Numbered from the stretch's first letter, positions 37,301 to 50,800 are shown. The stretch: DNA of 64,000 bases from Serinus canaria (GCF_022539315.1 NC_066321.1:5519324-5583323); one strand, 5' to 3'. Notes: generated by a model from the sequence alone, not told the origin. Made by a program: numbers and translations.

Positions 37301-40300
37301 GGGTAGAGACCAGAGAGAATGTAAATCTTTGAGTTGAGATCTTTCCTGGGTGCAGGTCTGGGGTTCAGTCCTCTGGCACACTGAGATGTGACCTTTGTGT
37401 TTTAGTGGTGTTTGTACCCACACTGACCCAGGAATACAAGGTTCAAGTTCAGCTCCTCGTGCTCCCTTCCTCCAGGGTCAGAAGGTATCCTTCAGTAGCC
37501 AGAGGGACATTTTTCCTCTCCATTTTCAAAGCTCAGGAGGCAGTTTTGTCTTTTCAAAGAACAACAAAAGACAGGTCACGAGCTATGCAATATAAACGTT
37601 TTATCTGCACAACTGATTCATTTGTAGCTGGAACACTGGTGTATTTCTATACCCTCTGCATAAAACAAACATCCAAAGGTCAGCGGTTTTGTATACCTTG
37701 TAACTGAGTCTGCAATGCAAACACAAACTTTCCATTTCTCCATAAATGCCACAGCTTGATAAGATAAAACACCATGTTTGTGCCTCTGGGCTTCTCAACT
37801 ACCACTTTGCACCTGGACACCTTTGTTTGAATTAATCTCAGAGGTAAAGGCTTCACTTCAGTGTCTTTCTTTTTTCTGCTACAAATTTTGGTTTTTAGTC
37901 TGGATCAGTAGTTTCACAGGGATCTTAGCTGCCATAGACCAGTAGTGATGCTAGAAAATACAGCCCTTCCCCTGGCTCAGCATGGTTGTTTTTGCAGCTC
38001 CACTGTGCATTGGAATGGGGAATTGTTACAGAAAAACAAAACTAAAACTCAAAAACCCCACAAACAAAACCCCCTGCCAAGATTTCTGCCCATCTGATTC
38101 AGAGATCCATTGTAATTTAATTCAGTGTTTAATGCTGGGTTTATCCTATGTGAGCAGAGCTCCCTGTTTGAACTGTTTCTCATGATAAAAAGTTTTTGTG
38201 TGAGGTAAATGATCACCTTTCATGTTCCCAATGTTATCTGGGCAGCCCAGGTCACTGAGGAGAAGGGCACTGTGGGATCTTGGGTCTGAAAGGCCTAAAG
38301 TGCCCTTACCTGGAAATAGTTCAGAAATGAAATGTGGCAAATGATTGACCTCTGTGCTTAAAAGGCAGTGCTGAAGCATTTTTTTCCCTCAATAACCTCT
38401 ATTTTTATGCATTTGGATATGTTTCAGTAGCTATCAATCTAATTTTGAGTTCATTATCTTTAGTCTTCTGTAGTTTCACTGACTAGATAAAATTATGTTG
38501 AATATGCTAAATTTTGAATGCCTGCTTGCACATTCATGGATTCAACCTAGTAAAAATTAATGTCTACAATAATGATTATCATTTAGAGTAGTTTCTGCTT
38601 ACACAGAGTGTGATTTACAGTAAATCACACCATCACTGAAGCCCCAAACCACACTGACTAGTCCCAGCATTAGTCTTGGGATCCAAAGAACAATCAGAAG
38701 ATGGAAGCCTTTGCTCCAAAGAGCTGGCATTTTAGAGAAAATGGGGAGGATACAAGATTCAAGCCAATGACCACAGAAGACAGACTTCAAAATATCTCCC
38801 CAAACACATTTTCAGATCAATTTCCAAGTGTGGAGCCACAAGGGACATGAACGTCACAGCTGTAAATTCAGTTCTGGGTAAAAATAAGTTCAGAGCAAAC
38901 CTCCTTTCTTTTACATCTCTATCATGGCTTCTAATTCTGATAAAATATTTCTACTGAGTCATGGAATAGGAGTTTAAACCAGAGCTTTTCTGTTGAGTAA
39001 AACTTAGTGTGTGCAGCAAAATGCACCGAATGCTCCTGTGGAGCATCTGAAAAGGAGATTTTTGCCAAGCACCTATTGAAGCTAAACTGATGGGTGCATG
39101 GAGGGTCACCACAGAAAATCAGCTCAGTGCCAAATGGCAGAACTATGGCAAGCTGCATCTTACAGGCTTTGCAAGGAGTTTTGGCCAGAGTTCCCAATTG
39201 TGGAGTTTATTGCAGCTCAGATAAAATGTACAGCAATTTTAAACAAATCTGGGCATTTTTATACTGAACAGACTATTCAGCATAAGTGTGTGCATCTTTC
39301 AGCAAAACAAGTCATTCTCTTGTTTAAAAACAAAAACAAAATGCTGCATATGTTGCAGAGCTATACTTGCCATTCTTTATTTTGAAGTCCCACACAAATG
39401 GCTTGTTCTGCTCTGATTAGCTTATTAGTTAATGTTGGATATGAAAGGCAGTTTTGGGGCATTGTCTGTCAACTTAGTGGAAATTAGGACAGTGAGTGCC
39501 TTCAATAGTCTTTGTTCATTAAACCATATCTCTGCAGATGTTCAGTGGTTTTTATTACTTTTGCTGTTCTGAAGCATTCTCATTCTTTTTCAGCTAATGA
39601 GAAATGTTTAACTTTGTACATTGTTCATGGAAACAAGGTTCAGCAGAGTGAGGTTTGTTACTCAAAGGCTGATACCTTTCCCTTGAATTTATTACACCCA
39701 TAGGTGTTAATGCACATTTACAAGCCCTCTGAGAGTAAGATGAGCAAGTTAAACAATCTGCAGAAATTTTTGCTCTCGAGAGAGCCCTGAAAGCACTTTC
39801 GTGCAAACCAAGAAATTACTGGCCCATGGGGAATTCAGCTGTGGCCAGCTGTGCTTTTTTGGGTGAAGAAGGGTTCAAACATGGGCTCCTGCTGCCAGAT
39901 TTTAGCTGGCATTATTATAGATGTTCACCAAAGTTAGCATGTCCTGTGTCTGCAGACAACTAATGAAAGGGCAGGTTATGTTGGCTAAAGCCTCTGATAT
40001 TCTGGAGTCAGAGCTAACAGAATGGCAACTGGATGCTGTCTGTAAATGAAAAGAGTTCTCTTGGTGGGGAAATTAACAGCTAGCTCTGCCTGACACGGTG
40101 CTCTCATCACCAGCAGAAATGCTGTTTTTATTTAGAAGTTAAAGCAAAGGCAGTTGTATGTATTTCAAATGTAGTTTGGAGTAATGGCCCTGGCAGGGGA
40201 TGACAAATGAAATTTGATTAGCCAAGGAAATGTACTTTATCTGCTTTTTTTCCATGAGCTTCCTGTTGAATTGATCAACAAGGTGCTAGTGCTGCTCCTT

Positions 40301-40487
40301 AAAACTAATTTTTTTCTTCAAATCGTGCATGCCATTAGTCAGCAGGATGGATGGAAAGGCAGTGAGGTAGTTGTTTGTGCTTCTAAATAGATATTCATTA
40401 TGCATGTAACTATTTTGTGGGGATTCTTGATCTCTTTCTAACTCCAGGTTGTGCTTTTTACTTAAGCAACTTTCAGTTTGGCTAGAA
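34357..40487. other. Unique non-coding DNA
   Basis: No exon recognised. A pyrimidine tract at 36835-36860 contains two 12-base copies of CTCCACTTTTTT in tandem. Three copies of a seven-base CTAAAAA unit lie at about 36457-36476. The open run at 36153-36416 plus (87 codons) and others of similar size have no identifiable domain. The rest is ordinary AT-rich avian unique sequence. Confidence 0.65.
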
Positions 40488-40507
40488 ATTTGCATATGCA
40501 TATGCAC
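40488..40507. promoter_or_regulatory. POU/octamer palindrome (MORE-like site)
   Basis: An ATTTGCAT octamer at 40488-40495 overlaps a perfect 16-bp palindrome, TGCATATGCATATGCA, at 40491-40506. The palindrome contains two overlapping 11-of-12 matches to the ATGCATATGCAT element to which POU-family homodimers (Oct1/Oct4 type) are known to bind, at 40490-40501 and 40496-40507. Overlap of an octamer with two dimer sites is more specific than a lone octamer. Binding is inferred from motif only. Confidence 0.4.
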
Positions 40508-43500
40508 TGTTCTTTCTGGATAACATAATCTGCAAATGTGTATGAAATTTTGAAGTCCATTTTCATCAGCCTGATCCATTTTGAACCAGTCTTATCTTGA
40601 AAGTACAGATAATAACCAACAAGGAAAGGAATAAAAATATAATACCTTTGAAATATGTAACTGTTTATGAAAGGCTCATGTTTTTATCTTGCTACATACC
40701 ATCCTGTATTGTCTGTACTTACATATAACAAAGTATTGCAGTGAAAATTAAGATAACACTACGGTGTGTAAAATATTAGTTGGTAGCAATACAACTGGCT
40801 GCTGGTACAATCTGCTCTTTGTGGAAACATAAAATAGACATAGGTTGATAGCACAAAGAAAGGGGCAGTTGCAGTAGCTCAGTATATTAAAAAGGATAGC
40901 ATATCAGATATGGCAATTACACTAGCCATCAATCTTCAATAGTTTGTGAAGAATGCTGCTAAAATGCAGCGAAGCTTTATAAGATTTGTGATCACAGTGT
41001 GTAAAATATAACAGATGCTACAATATTTAGATGCCTGCTGGCATTTACTTTTACCCTACACAGCTCATTTCAGTTATATGAAAATTTTATGTGCTCTGTA
41101 ACCTCACTGAAATAGGAACATATTTATAAAGCAACCACAATGGAACAGAGCATTTTCAATACATACACAGCTTGATCTGCTTAATAAGATAGAAAAGGGC
41201 AAAAATTGTCACTTAAATTAAATTACTAATAGCTTATTATTAAATTACTGTTAATGCAGCAGTTTTGATACATGTGATGCCTTCGGATCTGGACTCTCTG
41301 CCAGGGATGTGTCACTTAGAACTGGCTGGAGACTCCAGCAGCCATTGCTCAGCGTGGGCTGGAGTCCTGTGGGGGTGATCACTGCAAGTCAGAGCTAATG
41401 AAATGAGACAGGAAAAGAAAGTTCTTGCAGCTTTCAGCTGGGGAGCACAGTGGACAGCTTCCTCTGCAAAACGTGAATCTTACGTAAGAGCTGCCAAGAC
41501 TGCTGCAATCTCTTGCAGGACTGAATATTACTGGAGGGCTGTGAAATCAGGGCCTGGGTACACTTGCTAATTAACACTGCCTCTTGGAAGGATGCCCAGC
41601 AGCACCTCCTGGCATCAAGCTGAGGAAGTTGCCATGCTCCTGTTCCTGTGTATGACTCTGTTTCATTTCATCCCATCTCTATGTTATTTACCTTTTCCTT
41701 GCTTCCCCTGAGGCAGCTGTGTTAGGGACATTTAATAGCTGAGTATTTCTGATGTAAGTCTGCTAATCAGTGAACTTGCTGTTCTAAAAACTAAATGCAT
41801 TGACTGCAGGAGTGCTCCTAAGGCTTGACCTTGTAGATAGATGTCTGACACAGTGTTTGAGCAGGAGGAAGATTTCACTCAGCCCAGACTTCCAAAGGAA
41901 CACCAAGACTCGCAAAAGCATTTGAACTGGCAGTTTGTCCATATGGAATTTGGCTTGGTTCCTTTGCAGTTTGGGTTTCATGAACTGGTTTCCCATGTGG
42001 TAACCTGGCAAGTCTGCAAGTGTTGGGCCTGTAGGACACCAAGAGGCTTTGGCTGTTTGTCAGGGAGGGATTATAACACAGCCTGGGTTAAAAAAGGCAC
42101 AGTTACTCTTGTGCAGCAGTAAATCGCTCCTTTTTATCAAGAGAATATTGATATTGTCGAGAGGAGTGTGGTTCTTTCTGAGGTTAGTGTCTGAAATGTT
42201 TCTTAATCCAAAAATTTGACCCTTCACCGGCACTGCTTATGACATTTAGACCATTTTTTATTTTATCTTTTGCAGCAGCTTACTCTTTATGGTTCCTGTT
42301 TACAAATCAGATCCCTTGTCACACTTGGAACCCAAATCTTTCTTCCTCTAGTAGTCCATAAAATGTAATACAGCAGGGAGCTCATCACTTCAGGGTGAGT
42401 CATCTGGAACCAAGACACACTTGGGCCATGGAGGATATCTCTGCTCTGAACTTGAGTTCCCTAAGCTTTAAAGAGACACAACAGAGATTCCTCCCCTCTG
42501 CCCGAGTGTGAGGTACTTCACTGCAACTTGACAGCACACACGGTAACCAAGCTACACAATTGCTATTTGTTCGGGCTGTGTGTTGTGTGAATCAAAGCAG
42601 GATCTTGGAGTGGTGTCTCAAAAGGGGTAAAAACCAATTTTGTGGTCAAACTTCCCATCTATCTCCTCTGCTCTGCCCATACAAACAGCACAAACATTTA
42701 GCCATACCTATATCTACTAAATCTAAGGTTTGGCTTTTTCTTCTGCAAAGCAAACAGTTATTTTCTAGCCTCAAAAACCATGTTAGGAAGTTAGAAAGTG
42801 CTATAATTCCATTCTGGGCCTCTGCAAACTCAAGCAAACCGTGTCCAGATCAAAGTCAGAAGGCTGATCAGTTTCCCTTTGAGGAGACTTAAGTTGATTC
42901 TCTGCATGTCAGACAATATTGGACAGTATATTCATTATTGCAATTATGAAATGTAGTCTGAATTATTTGAAAACGCAGGTATTTAACAGTTGTTTGTGGC
43001 TCAAATATATCAGACTTAGCACTGAAATTTGTGAAGTCTTTGATGTAAATGAACATGGAGTGTAGATAAGCAAACCGACTCAGAGAACTTTCATCTGTAC
43101 TATTTCTTGATGAATTAAAACTATTCTCGAGTTATATGAAATCCATGCAAATGTGGATGTTTCTAATAGCCAGAGAATCAAAGTCAATATCTGAACTCAT
43201 TTAATCTCAGCTGGCTTATGAAAAATACAATTATGCACAGAGGTATAACATAGGTCGGAGCTGTCAAATGCCACTCAGCCATCTCTTGCATTGTGATGGT
43301 TGTGCTACACCTGGTCAGAGTGGGAACAGCTCTGCCTGTGGTTTCTAGAGGCCACTGTGGCTTCAAGCTCGTGGGATGTCATCTCTGCCCTTCCTTCCCA
43401 TGGCTGCAGTCCCTGGTGCTCCATCCAAGCAGTGATTTGCCCAGGTGGCACTGGCAGTGGCAGCAGATGGCATGGCAGGTGCTGGGCACAGAACTTGGAG

Positions 43501-45294
43501 AAGCATTCTGATTTTCTTCCCAGGTGCCCCAGTTCCTTCACCAGAGCTTTGTCCAGTAAAGGTGGAGAAGAGCATGATCCTTGCCCTCTACACTATCCCA
43601 TCTCCAGGGGAATTCTCAAGTGGTGTCCCTGTCATCCTGACCCACCCATCCTGCCTGCTCAAAGAACCCATCAGCTCATTCAACCCATCAGTTTCTTTGC
43701 TGCAGCCAGCTACAGCTAGCTGTATGTCTAGGAACTACTAAAGGCTGCTGTATGGACAACTGGCTATAACATATGAACCTCATTATCACTCATTTTTAGG
43801 ATCCTTCAGTCTGATGAGTGAGATCTCCATCTCTCCAGCCCTCGGGTTTCTTCCACATCCCCAGCCCAGCCCCAAAGCCTCAGGATCTTGCACATTTTAT
43901 CCATTTCCTCACCTCTGCAAACCTCTGCCTTTGTGGCTGTGCCCAGGACAGGTAGAGCAGTCAGGGAGCTGATGCAGTATGTAGAGCTCTCCCTCTGGAT
44001 CTGCCAGGCTGCTCCCCTGAGCACCTTGCATTGACATGCCTGGGTTTCATACAAGGCCTTTATTCAGATAATATGCTGGAGTAAATTTGTTTCTCAGAGG
44101 TCACGTCCCAGGAGACACAGCCTGCCCTGCTTCACATTCCATGACAAATCCATTCTGAATCCTTTTATTATTAATAATAGACAGCAAATTCTGATCTCAG
44201 GGTTCCTGAGGTAGAGTCAGTGATATCTGTGTAATTTAAATCAAACCTGCTCTTGCAGGTCTAAGTGAGTTCTAAAGATTGTATCAATGCAATTTCCCTG
44301 TGCAGCTGGGCAAGCCAGAGCATAATTAGAGATAAGAGCTAAGAGCCTTACAAGTGCAAGAGGTGTAACTAACCTTTGCTAATGAAGGATATCATGCAAA
44401 TAGTATTTGATATTTGTGTGTATCTGACGCTACAGCTGAACAAGGAGTGGTTGCCTGGTGTTTAATGATGGCTTCTGTGATCATACAGGCATTTCTTACT
44501 GAAAATGTGATTGTGATGAGGATTGCACAGATTCAAGGGAAAAAAGACTCTGCCTGTTGAGTAACAGCAAACCTGCCCTCTCTTTAAATTATCTCAACCT
44601 TTCCCACTCAGAAAAGTGGGATAATATCTACAGTAATAACCACTTGCTCCACAAACACAGTGGTGGAACAGAGACTCTTCTTCTTTGTATAAATCTCCTG
44701 GGAGGCTGTGCGTGCCCCCAAAATGCAAGTCAGTGGAAATCAGCAATTGTTTCCTAAAGACAATTTTATCCCAAAGTCCCTGACAATAAGATTGACCCCC
44801 TGTGTCTGCCATTGCTCCAAACCAGCTCTCTGTTGCCACAACTCCAGTGATTTGAAAACTTCAAAACCTGCATACAGTTCCTCTAGTTCTTTTTAAAGCT
44901 TTTCAAAAAGGGCACAAGGACTAATGCAAGTCTGCCTTAGAAGGTTTTGCTGCTGGCAGGAAAGCTAACTGTTGGTAAAGTTGGGCTGTGTTAGTGCCAA
45001 GGATTTTGATAAGATTGTTAGTGGCATGCCTGTGATTCCAAAGGCCTTTGTGAAATCATTGTTACTCTCATCACACTGTAGATGTGGATGTGATATGCAT
45101 AGGCTAATGTGTACTTGAAGGTATAAGATACCCTGAGTGTATTGCACATACAGTTTGAGCCATCAGCAGCCTCTGAAGCATTCCCCAAGTTGATATCTTC
45201 CAGTGATTATTGGTAGGGTGGTGTTGGGCCAGGCCAAGGAGGATGTTTGAAGAGCTAACCAGATGCTAGACACTTTTTCTGAGTTCTTCATAAG
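40508..45294. other. Non-coding DNA with a possible conserved AT-rich block
   Basis: From about 40860 to 41280 the sequence is AT-rich, without simple repeats, and stop-dense in all frames, with cores such as AATTACTAATAG and ATTAAATTACTG; this texture resembles non-coding conserved elements but is unproven. From 43.29 to 43.74 kb GC is higher and several open runs (up to 139 codons) overlap on both strands. None matches a known protein. Nothing else can be named. Confidence 0.55.
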
Positions 45295-45515
45295 AGTAAT
45301 TCAGGTTGGAAAGGACCTCAGGAAATCTCCAAACTCCTGCTCAGCTCTGGGGTCAGATCAGTCTGCTCAGGGCTTGATACCACTGTAGACCCCCAGAGCC
45401 AATATTGTGTCTGGGGATTATTTGTGCTTATCTTTGTTAAATTTTATAAGGTTCCCTTTCTCATATTCATCTGGCTTGTCTTATTCCTGAATGGCGGTGC
45501 TGCTGTGTATGCTCT
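45295..45515 (-). mobile_element. CR1 LINE remnant, 3' region, internally deleted
   Basis: Read on the plus strand, TTCAGGTTGGAAAGGACCTC at 45300-45319 and then TCCTGCTCAGCTCTGG and TGCTCAGGGCTTGATACC are the reverse complement of the CR1 3' untranslated region. A second block from about 45424 to 45515 (GTGCTTATCTTTGTTAAA, then AAGGTTCCCTTTCTCAT, then CTGAATGGCGG) matches a more 5' part of the same element in the same orientation. The bases between fit poorly and may be deleted. The terminal octamer repeats are missing. Divergence is high, so this is an old, dead copy. Confidence 0.75.
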
Positions 45516-47350
45516 GAATTTTTCTTGTAGATTTTATAAGCATCTTTTAATGTATCTATTGTATTAATTTATCTATTTCCTTTGTACTTTGCAAATTCTC
45601 CAGATGAAATAAATTCATTGTTGTCAGAATTTTTCATTTCATCCCAAACTTATGGGTTGTAGCCTGAAATGTGGGCATCACATGAAGCTTGGAGAAGTGT
45701 TGGGTCTGCATGAGCAGGAGACTCAGACCCTCAAAACTGGCATGGTGTGGCTGGATACAAATGTGTTCTGTGCACATTTCTTAGCTTTCCTGACTACTGT
45801 CAAAAAGTAAGCTTCAATTTAAGTCCACCAAAATAAAGAAAAGTGAATTAATGACAAAACAGCTAATGAGAAATGCCAGAGTTTCTAATAAATGTTAGCA
45901 GAGAGGTTTAGTTTGATTTATTTTCTGATTTTTATCAGAAAATTAATATAATCAAAGAAGACTGCTTAAATTTGCTGTGCTTTTTGTGTGTCATCAGTGG
46001 AATTTTTAGCAGAGATCCATGTGCTGAATCACAAACTCTGTGTGTGGAGAAATAACCCTCAGTGCTTTGGGCAGGGCAGTTTGTCACCACCAAGAAATGG
46101 AAAGTCAGAAGATCCCACTCTGACCTTTTGTCTTTCTCATCCATGGGTGCACAGGTAATAGCAGGCTGAAAAATCAGATTGAATTGCACTGATTGGTGTT
46201 ATTAACCATTCCCAGCAGCCCTAAAATATTTGGGCATTTTATCTCCTACATGTGCCATCAGCCCTGTGACACATCACCAATGCTACAGCCTCGACATGCC
46301 AGGCAGTCCAACAGAGCAGTAAATTATTAAAAGAGCTTTCCTCAGCCCCTCTCTGGACTGGGGGTACATCTGTGCACTGTCTCTTGGGCTTTTGAGGTCA
46401 AAAGAGAAAACCAGGAGAAAAGGGGGCCAGTGAAACTCTGAATTTGTTGGGAATTATTCAATCTTGCATTATGAATCTGTGGGTTTTTTTTCCCTCAGCT
46501 CTAATAGACCTAAGTAGTTCTGGAAGCTGTACTCTCACATGCTACAGAAGTACTATTTCAGTAGCAGACTTGTTTGCCACTGAGAAAATTGTTAAGAAAT
46601 CATATAACAGCCACTGCTGATCCCTAAAGGGGATTGCTTCTCCCACTAGCTATTATCTAAATTGGATGTTTTCTGGAAAGACGAGCTGAATAAATAAAAT
46701 AACGCCAGCAAGACTGGAGTACTAAGGATGCAAAGATTCAGACTCCTCCATTTTAATGTTAGTGTAACTCCTCTGAACTCAGTAGAGTTATTCTGGCTCT
46801 AAACCTAAGCCCTGGGGCCCAAAATGCTGCAGGGAGAGAAGCTGTCTGCTCCCATTTGAGCAGGGGAGGGCCACAGCATGACTTCACTTCCATAAACTGC
46901 CTACCAGATGGAGAGAAACCCTGGGGAAAGGCAGGCACTCCCTGCCCCATCCCTGCTGAAATGTAGGACAGGGGAGAAAGCTCCATTTGAGAAAAGCATC
47001 CACCTCATTTCTTCCTTGGGCACCTTGGCACTCACTGTATGGATTTTGGGATGGTTTGCTTAGTGGAAATGAACTGCCTAAGAGAGGAAGGACATTTCAG
47101 CCCAGAGGACACAACCCCAGTGACTCACAGAGTCTGTGCACTGCTGGGCCAGTACTGGGGGACCTTCTCCCTTAGGACACCTCGATGGAAAGAGCAGAAG
47201 CTGAGCAAGGTTCACCCCTCTGGCTGCTCCATGCATTGGAACCTCGTGAGATCCCAGCTTGGTCAGGGCATGGAGTGTGGGAGCTGGCCTGGAATGGGAC
47301 AGGATCTCTGGGGTGTCCCAGGAGCCAGCAGGACAGGCAGGGAGCAGAAA
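45516..47350. other. Non-coding spacer between two CR1 copies
   Basis: No gene recognised. The region is ordinary AT-rich sequence until about 46.75 kb, after which GC rises and open runs of 62-114 codons appear on both strands without motifs. The two flanking CR1 copies are in opposite orientation, so they are separate insertions. Confidence 0.65.
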
Positions 47351-47833
47351 GCTCCATGCTCACTTTTGGGCTCCCCTCTCTAAGGAAGATGTTGAGGTGC
47401 TGCAGTGAGTCTAGAGAAGGGCAGTGGGTCTGGGAGAGGATCTGGAGCACCAGGCTCATGAGGAGCAGCTGAGGGAACTGGAAGGGCTCAGCCTGGAAAA
47501 AGGGAGGCTCAGGAGGGACCTGCTCACTCTGCAGCTCCCTGACAGGAGGGATGTGGTGAGGTGGGTGCCAGTATCTTCTCCCAGGGAACCAATGACAGGA
47601 TGAGAGGAAATGGGACCAGCTGAGGTTTAGATCAGTTATTATTCCATGGAATGGGTTGGAAAGCATTGGAACAGGCTGCTCAGGGTGAGGTCACCATCCC
47701 TGGAAGTGTTAAATATGTGTAGGTATGGCTCTTGAGGCCATGGTTTAATGGTGAGCATGGTGCTGGAGCTGGGTTTGGCAGCTGGGCTGGATGAGCTTAA
47801 AGGACTTTTCCAACATTAAAACTTCCAGGACTC
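47351..47833 (+). mobile_element. CR1 LINE fragment, end of ORF2 and 3' region, plus orientation
   Basis: Consecutive CR1 hallmarks are present in order: GCTCACTTTTGGGCTCC near 47358, TGAGGAGCAGCTGAGGGAACT near 47459, GGCTCAGCCTGG near 47487, GAGAGGAAATGG near 47601, AAGCATTGGAACAGGCTGCTCAGG near 47659-47682, TCACCATCCCTGGAAGTGTT near 47691 and a closing AAAGGACTTTTCCAACATT near 47799. This covers the C-terminal part of the reverse-transcriptase ORF and the 3' region, 5'-truncated as most CR1 copies are. Two short gaps occur near 47620-47650. The frame is broken, so no protein is made. The minus-strand 164-codon open run (47172-47666) lies largely antisense to it and is an artefact of CR1 sequence. 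Confidence 0.9.
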
Positions 47834-50800
47834 TGAAGTTTTCAGAGCTGCAGTTCTGGTGCTGCTCCCTCACAGCCTGAAGGCTCTGGGTTTGGGATCA
47901 GGGTAGCACAAGGCTCCTGCAGCTGCCTGGCCACGTTTCCCTTGCTCTTGTTCCCACAACAACTTCAGCAGAGGTCAGCAGAGAATTTGATATCTGATAC
48001 AAATGTGGCTGCTTGCTGAATTCTAATCCAAAAGTGTTAGGGGGTTTATTTCTATTTGGTTTTCTTCCCATCAACTTATCTGTCTAGGATCTCAATTTCT
48101 GGAAAGAGGCAGAGTGAAGAATTTAGTCTAATACACCATTTAAATTCCATAAACAAGACAAAAATCTAGTAGCAGACCTGAGAATATATATTGCAGCAAT
48201 AAAACTTCCCTGAAAGAATTGCAGCAGCAGCTAGGGAATGCTAATAAAGGTTTCTTTGGCTGTGAAGCAACACTCACAGGCCTAGGTTGGCTTGATTTTC
48301 ATTTAATAAAAACACTACATTAATACAATCATGATTATATTGTGAAGAGGAAACACTTTGGAAACTTTTTGATTCTCTTCATTAATTACTTCTCTCTCCA
48401 GCAGTGCCACTGCACCAAAGAGATAAAAGGAGAGTGACTGATATTGAGTTTCATTTTTAAAGAAGAAAGTGCATTTTTAATTGGGTTTAATATGTAGGCT
48501 TGCAGGTAAAATATGAGCTAAAATTATTTCTGAATTAAAAAATAGCAATTGCAAACTGCTGCCTTCTGATCAGGCCTGTCCCAACCCATATGCAGACCAC
48601 CTACAAGGTGCAATTAACTGACTTGATAATTACACAGGGCAGTTTGAGATGCTCAGAGAAGTGGTTTGAGATGGACAGTGCTCTCTAGTCTGTGGATCTT
48701 GGCCAAGTTTCCAGCTGCCATTTAGCTTTCAAAGACAGGATCCAAAAATTCTTTTTAAAAATTGAGTTTTTATGTGTGTGAGTCCAGAAGATATAGGTTT
48801 GTATGGAGCATAGGAGTAATGTCAGCTCCTGCCTGGGGCTCCCAAGGTCACAGAGACTGGGATGTAGGGATAAAGCCAGCTGCTAATGCAGGGATAGCCA
48901 GAAATTTAGTTTTGCTTTCCAGCTACACGGTGAAACAAGTCACAGCAAAGATCATGTAGAAGCTGGAGAGCCAGCTCTGAAAGCAACACATGTAGAAAAA
49001 ATGAAAGGAAAGCAAAGGAAGTTCTTCAGTATGGAAAAGGCTTTTCCTTCTACTCTCCTTGGAGCACTTTCTGGCTGAGAAAATGTGGGATACAGCATGG
49101 GAAACCCTTGGAGGCCCAGAGAAGGTGATAGGATCTGGATGTGCACCATTCATGGAGGGGGTTGCTGGAGGAGGCTGCAAGGCAGACATCATTCACCTTC
49201 ACCATTTTAATCCACTGCTGGCATTGGCCCTGCAGCCTCAGGTGCTGCACACTGTGAGTGGAAACTGCATCCCAGCGAGGGCAAAATCCAGCCTGGATGT
49301 TCTGCTGCACCTCTCACACCTCCTGCTCTGGCCAGGCTGCAGCTCCACATGGGCAGGAGGCTGAGCTCTGCCCTGGGTCACAGCAGCATCACCTGCCTGC
49401 AGGCACAGGCATCTACCTGAATTTCTGAGTTCTTTCTGTCTTGGAAATGAGAAAACACCAAGAGGTTGCTCAGGAAACAGAACTAAACATATGGCAGGAG
49501 TTCATGGTGATGATGTAAAATAGTTGTCTTGCCTTCTATTGCTTCTGCCCTATTCAAAAAGAGGTTACAAAAAATTAAGTGTTAAAAGCACAACAAAAAT
49601 GAGGAACCTAATGTCTCCTTCAATGAGCCTGATATTGATGCTACATGCCTTGCTCCAGTGAAAGGCAATAGCAGGAGCTAACCAAAATGATTTATCTTCT
49701 CTTTATTTTGTATTTCAAGTTGTTGGTGGATGTAGTATTAATTGTGGTGAGTTAGCAGAGAGAAACAAGCTAATCCATGTGAGAAGATTGCTTCCTTTGG
49801 GTTCCCTGTCTGCCTGCTTATGGCAGTTTCATGCTTAAGCCACTGATTCATTTTTTACTTCTCTCTTGCCAGCAATTATATTTCATTGGTGACTGTTGGG
49901 GTATAGAGTTGGAGGCGAGGGCTGCTGCTTAGTCTGAGAAGCAATATTTCATACTGTATATCACTTCTTAATGTATAGAATCTGGAAAACTAGTAATTCC
50001 TCATTTAATTTCCAGCATAATTTACTATGCTGGAGGAATAATGCTGACAGCTTCTGCTGAGAATGGTATGTGGTATGTTTTATATCTGAAGTCTTGCCTT
50101 GCTTCTGTGCCCTCTCTCAAGCAAGGCAAACACAGATTACATTTCTGAGCCAACTCTATAGTTCTTGGTCACTTCATTCTGTAGCTTTGCCAAAGTAGCA
50201 ATGACTTACTGTTTTCCAGAAAAAAAAAAATAAGAAAAAGTAAGCACAGGGCAGTGTAGCTGGTATCAGTGCAAATCTGTAGGTTTGGGGGCTTTTGAGT
50301 CACTGAAACAGAGCACTAAAATTAATGTCTGCAACAAACCTAAAACTACCAATTGCTATAGGTGACAGTAGCTGATCTGTTATGTGGTATTGGCACCAGG
50401 TAACACATGTCTGTATCCTAAAGTGGTGCTGCTCAAATTATGGACTGTACCAAGCTGGAAAGACTTTTAGCAGGAATTCACTCTGTTACAATTAAGGAGT
50501 AAAACTTAGAGTTAAACTTGTGAAATAAGAGGTTAAAAAGATTACCATTGCTCTGGGCTTGTTAGAGCAGCTGAAATATGCAGCAGTGATGAAACCTTGG
50601 CTGACCTGGAGATCTGCTAACCAAAAGCCTTTTGTGAATTGGGAATGGTGCTGCAAAACATTTCTGACCCAACAGCATCTGTATATATGTTTGTACACCC
50701 TGTGTTTATGACACATTGATCAGCTTCTCTCAACCGCTGTTCAGAGACAAGTAGTGTCTCTAAAGATTAAAAATCCTGTTATTGAATTCAATTTTCAGAT

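Noticed and set aside
39860..39885. GGTTCAAAC-like string suggesting a tRNA B box
   Set aside because: No matching A box at the right distance and no cloverleaf can be formed.
43293..43741. Cluster of overlapping open frames, possible lost gene
   Set aside because: Frames are open on both strands at once with no motif, as expected from locally high GC.
47172..47666. 164-codon minus-strand open frame
   Set aside because: Most of it is antisense to the CR1 fragment at 47351-47833, so the open frame reflects repeat sequence.
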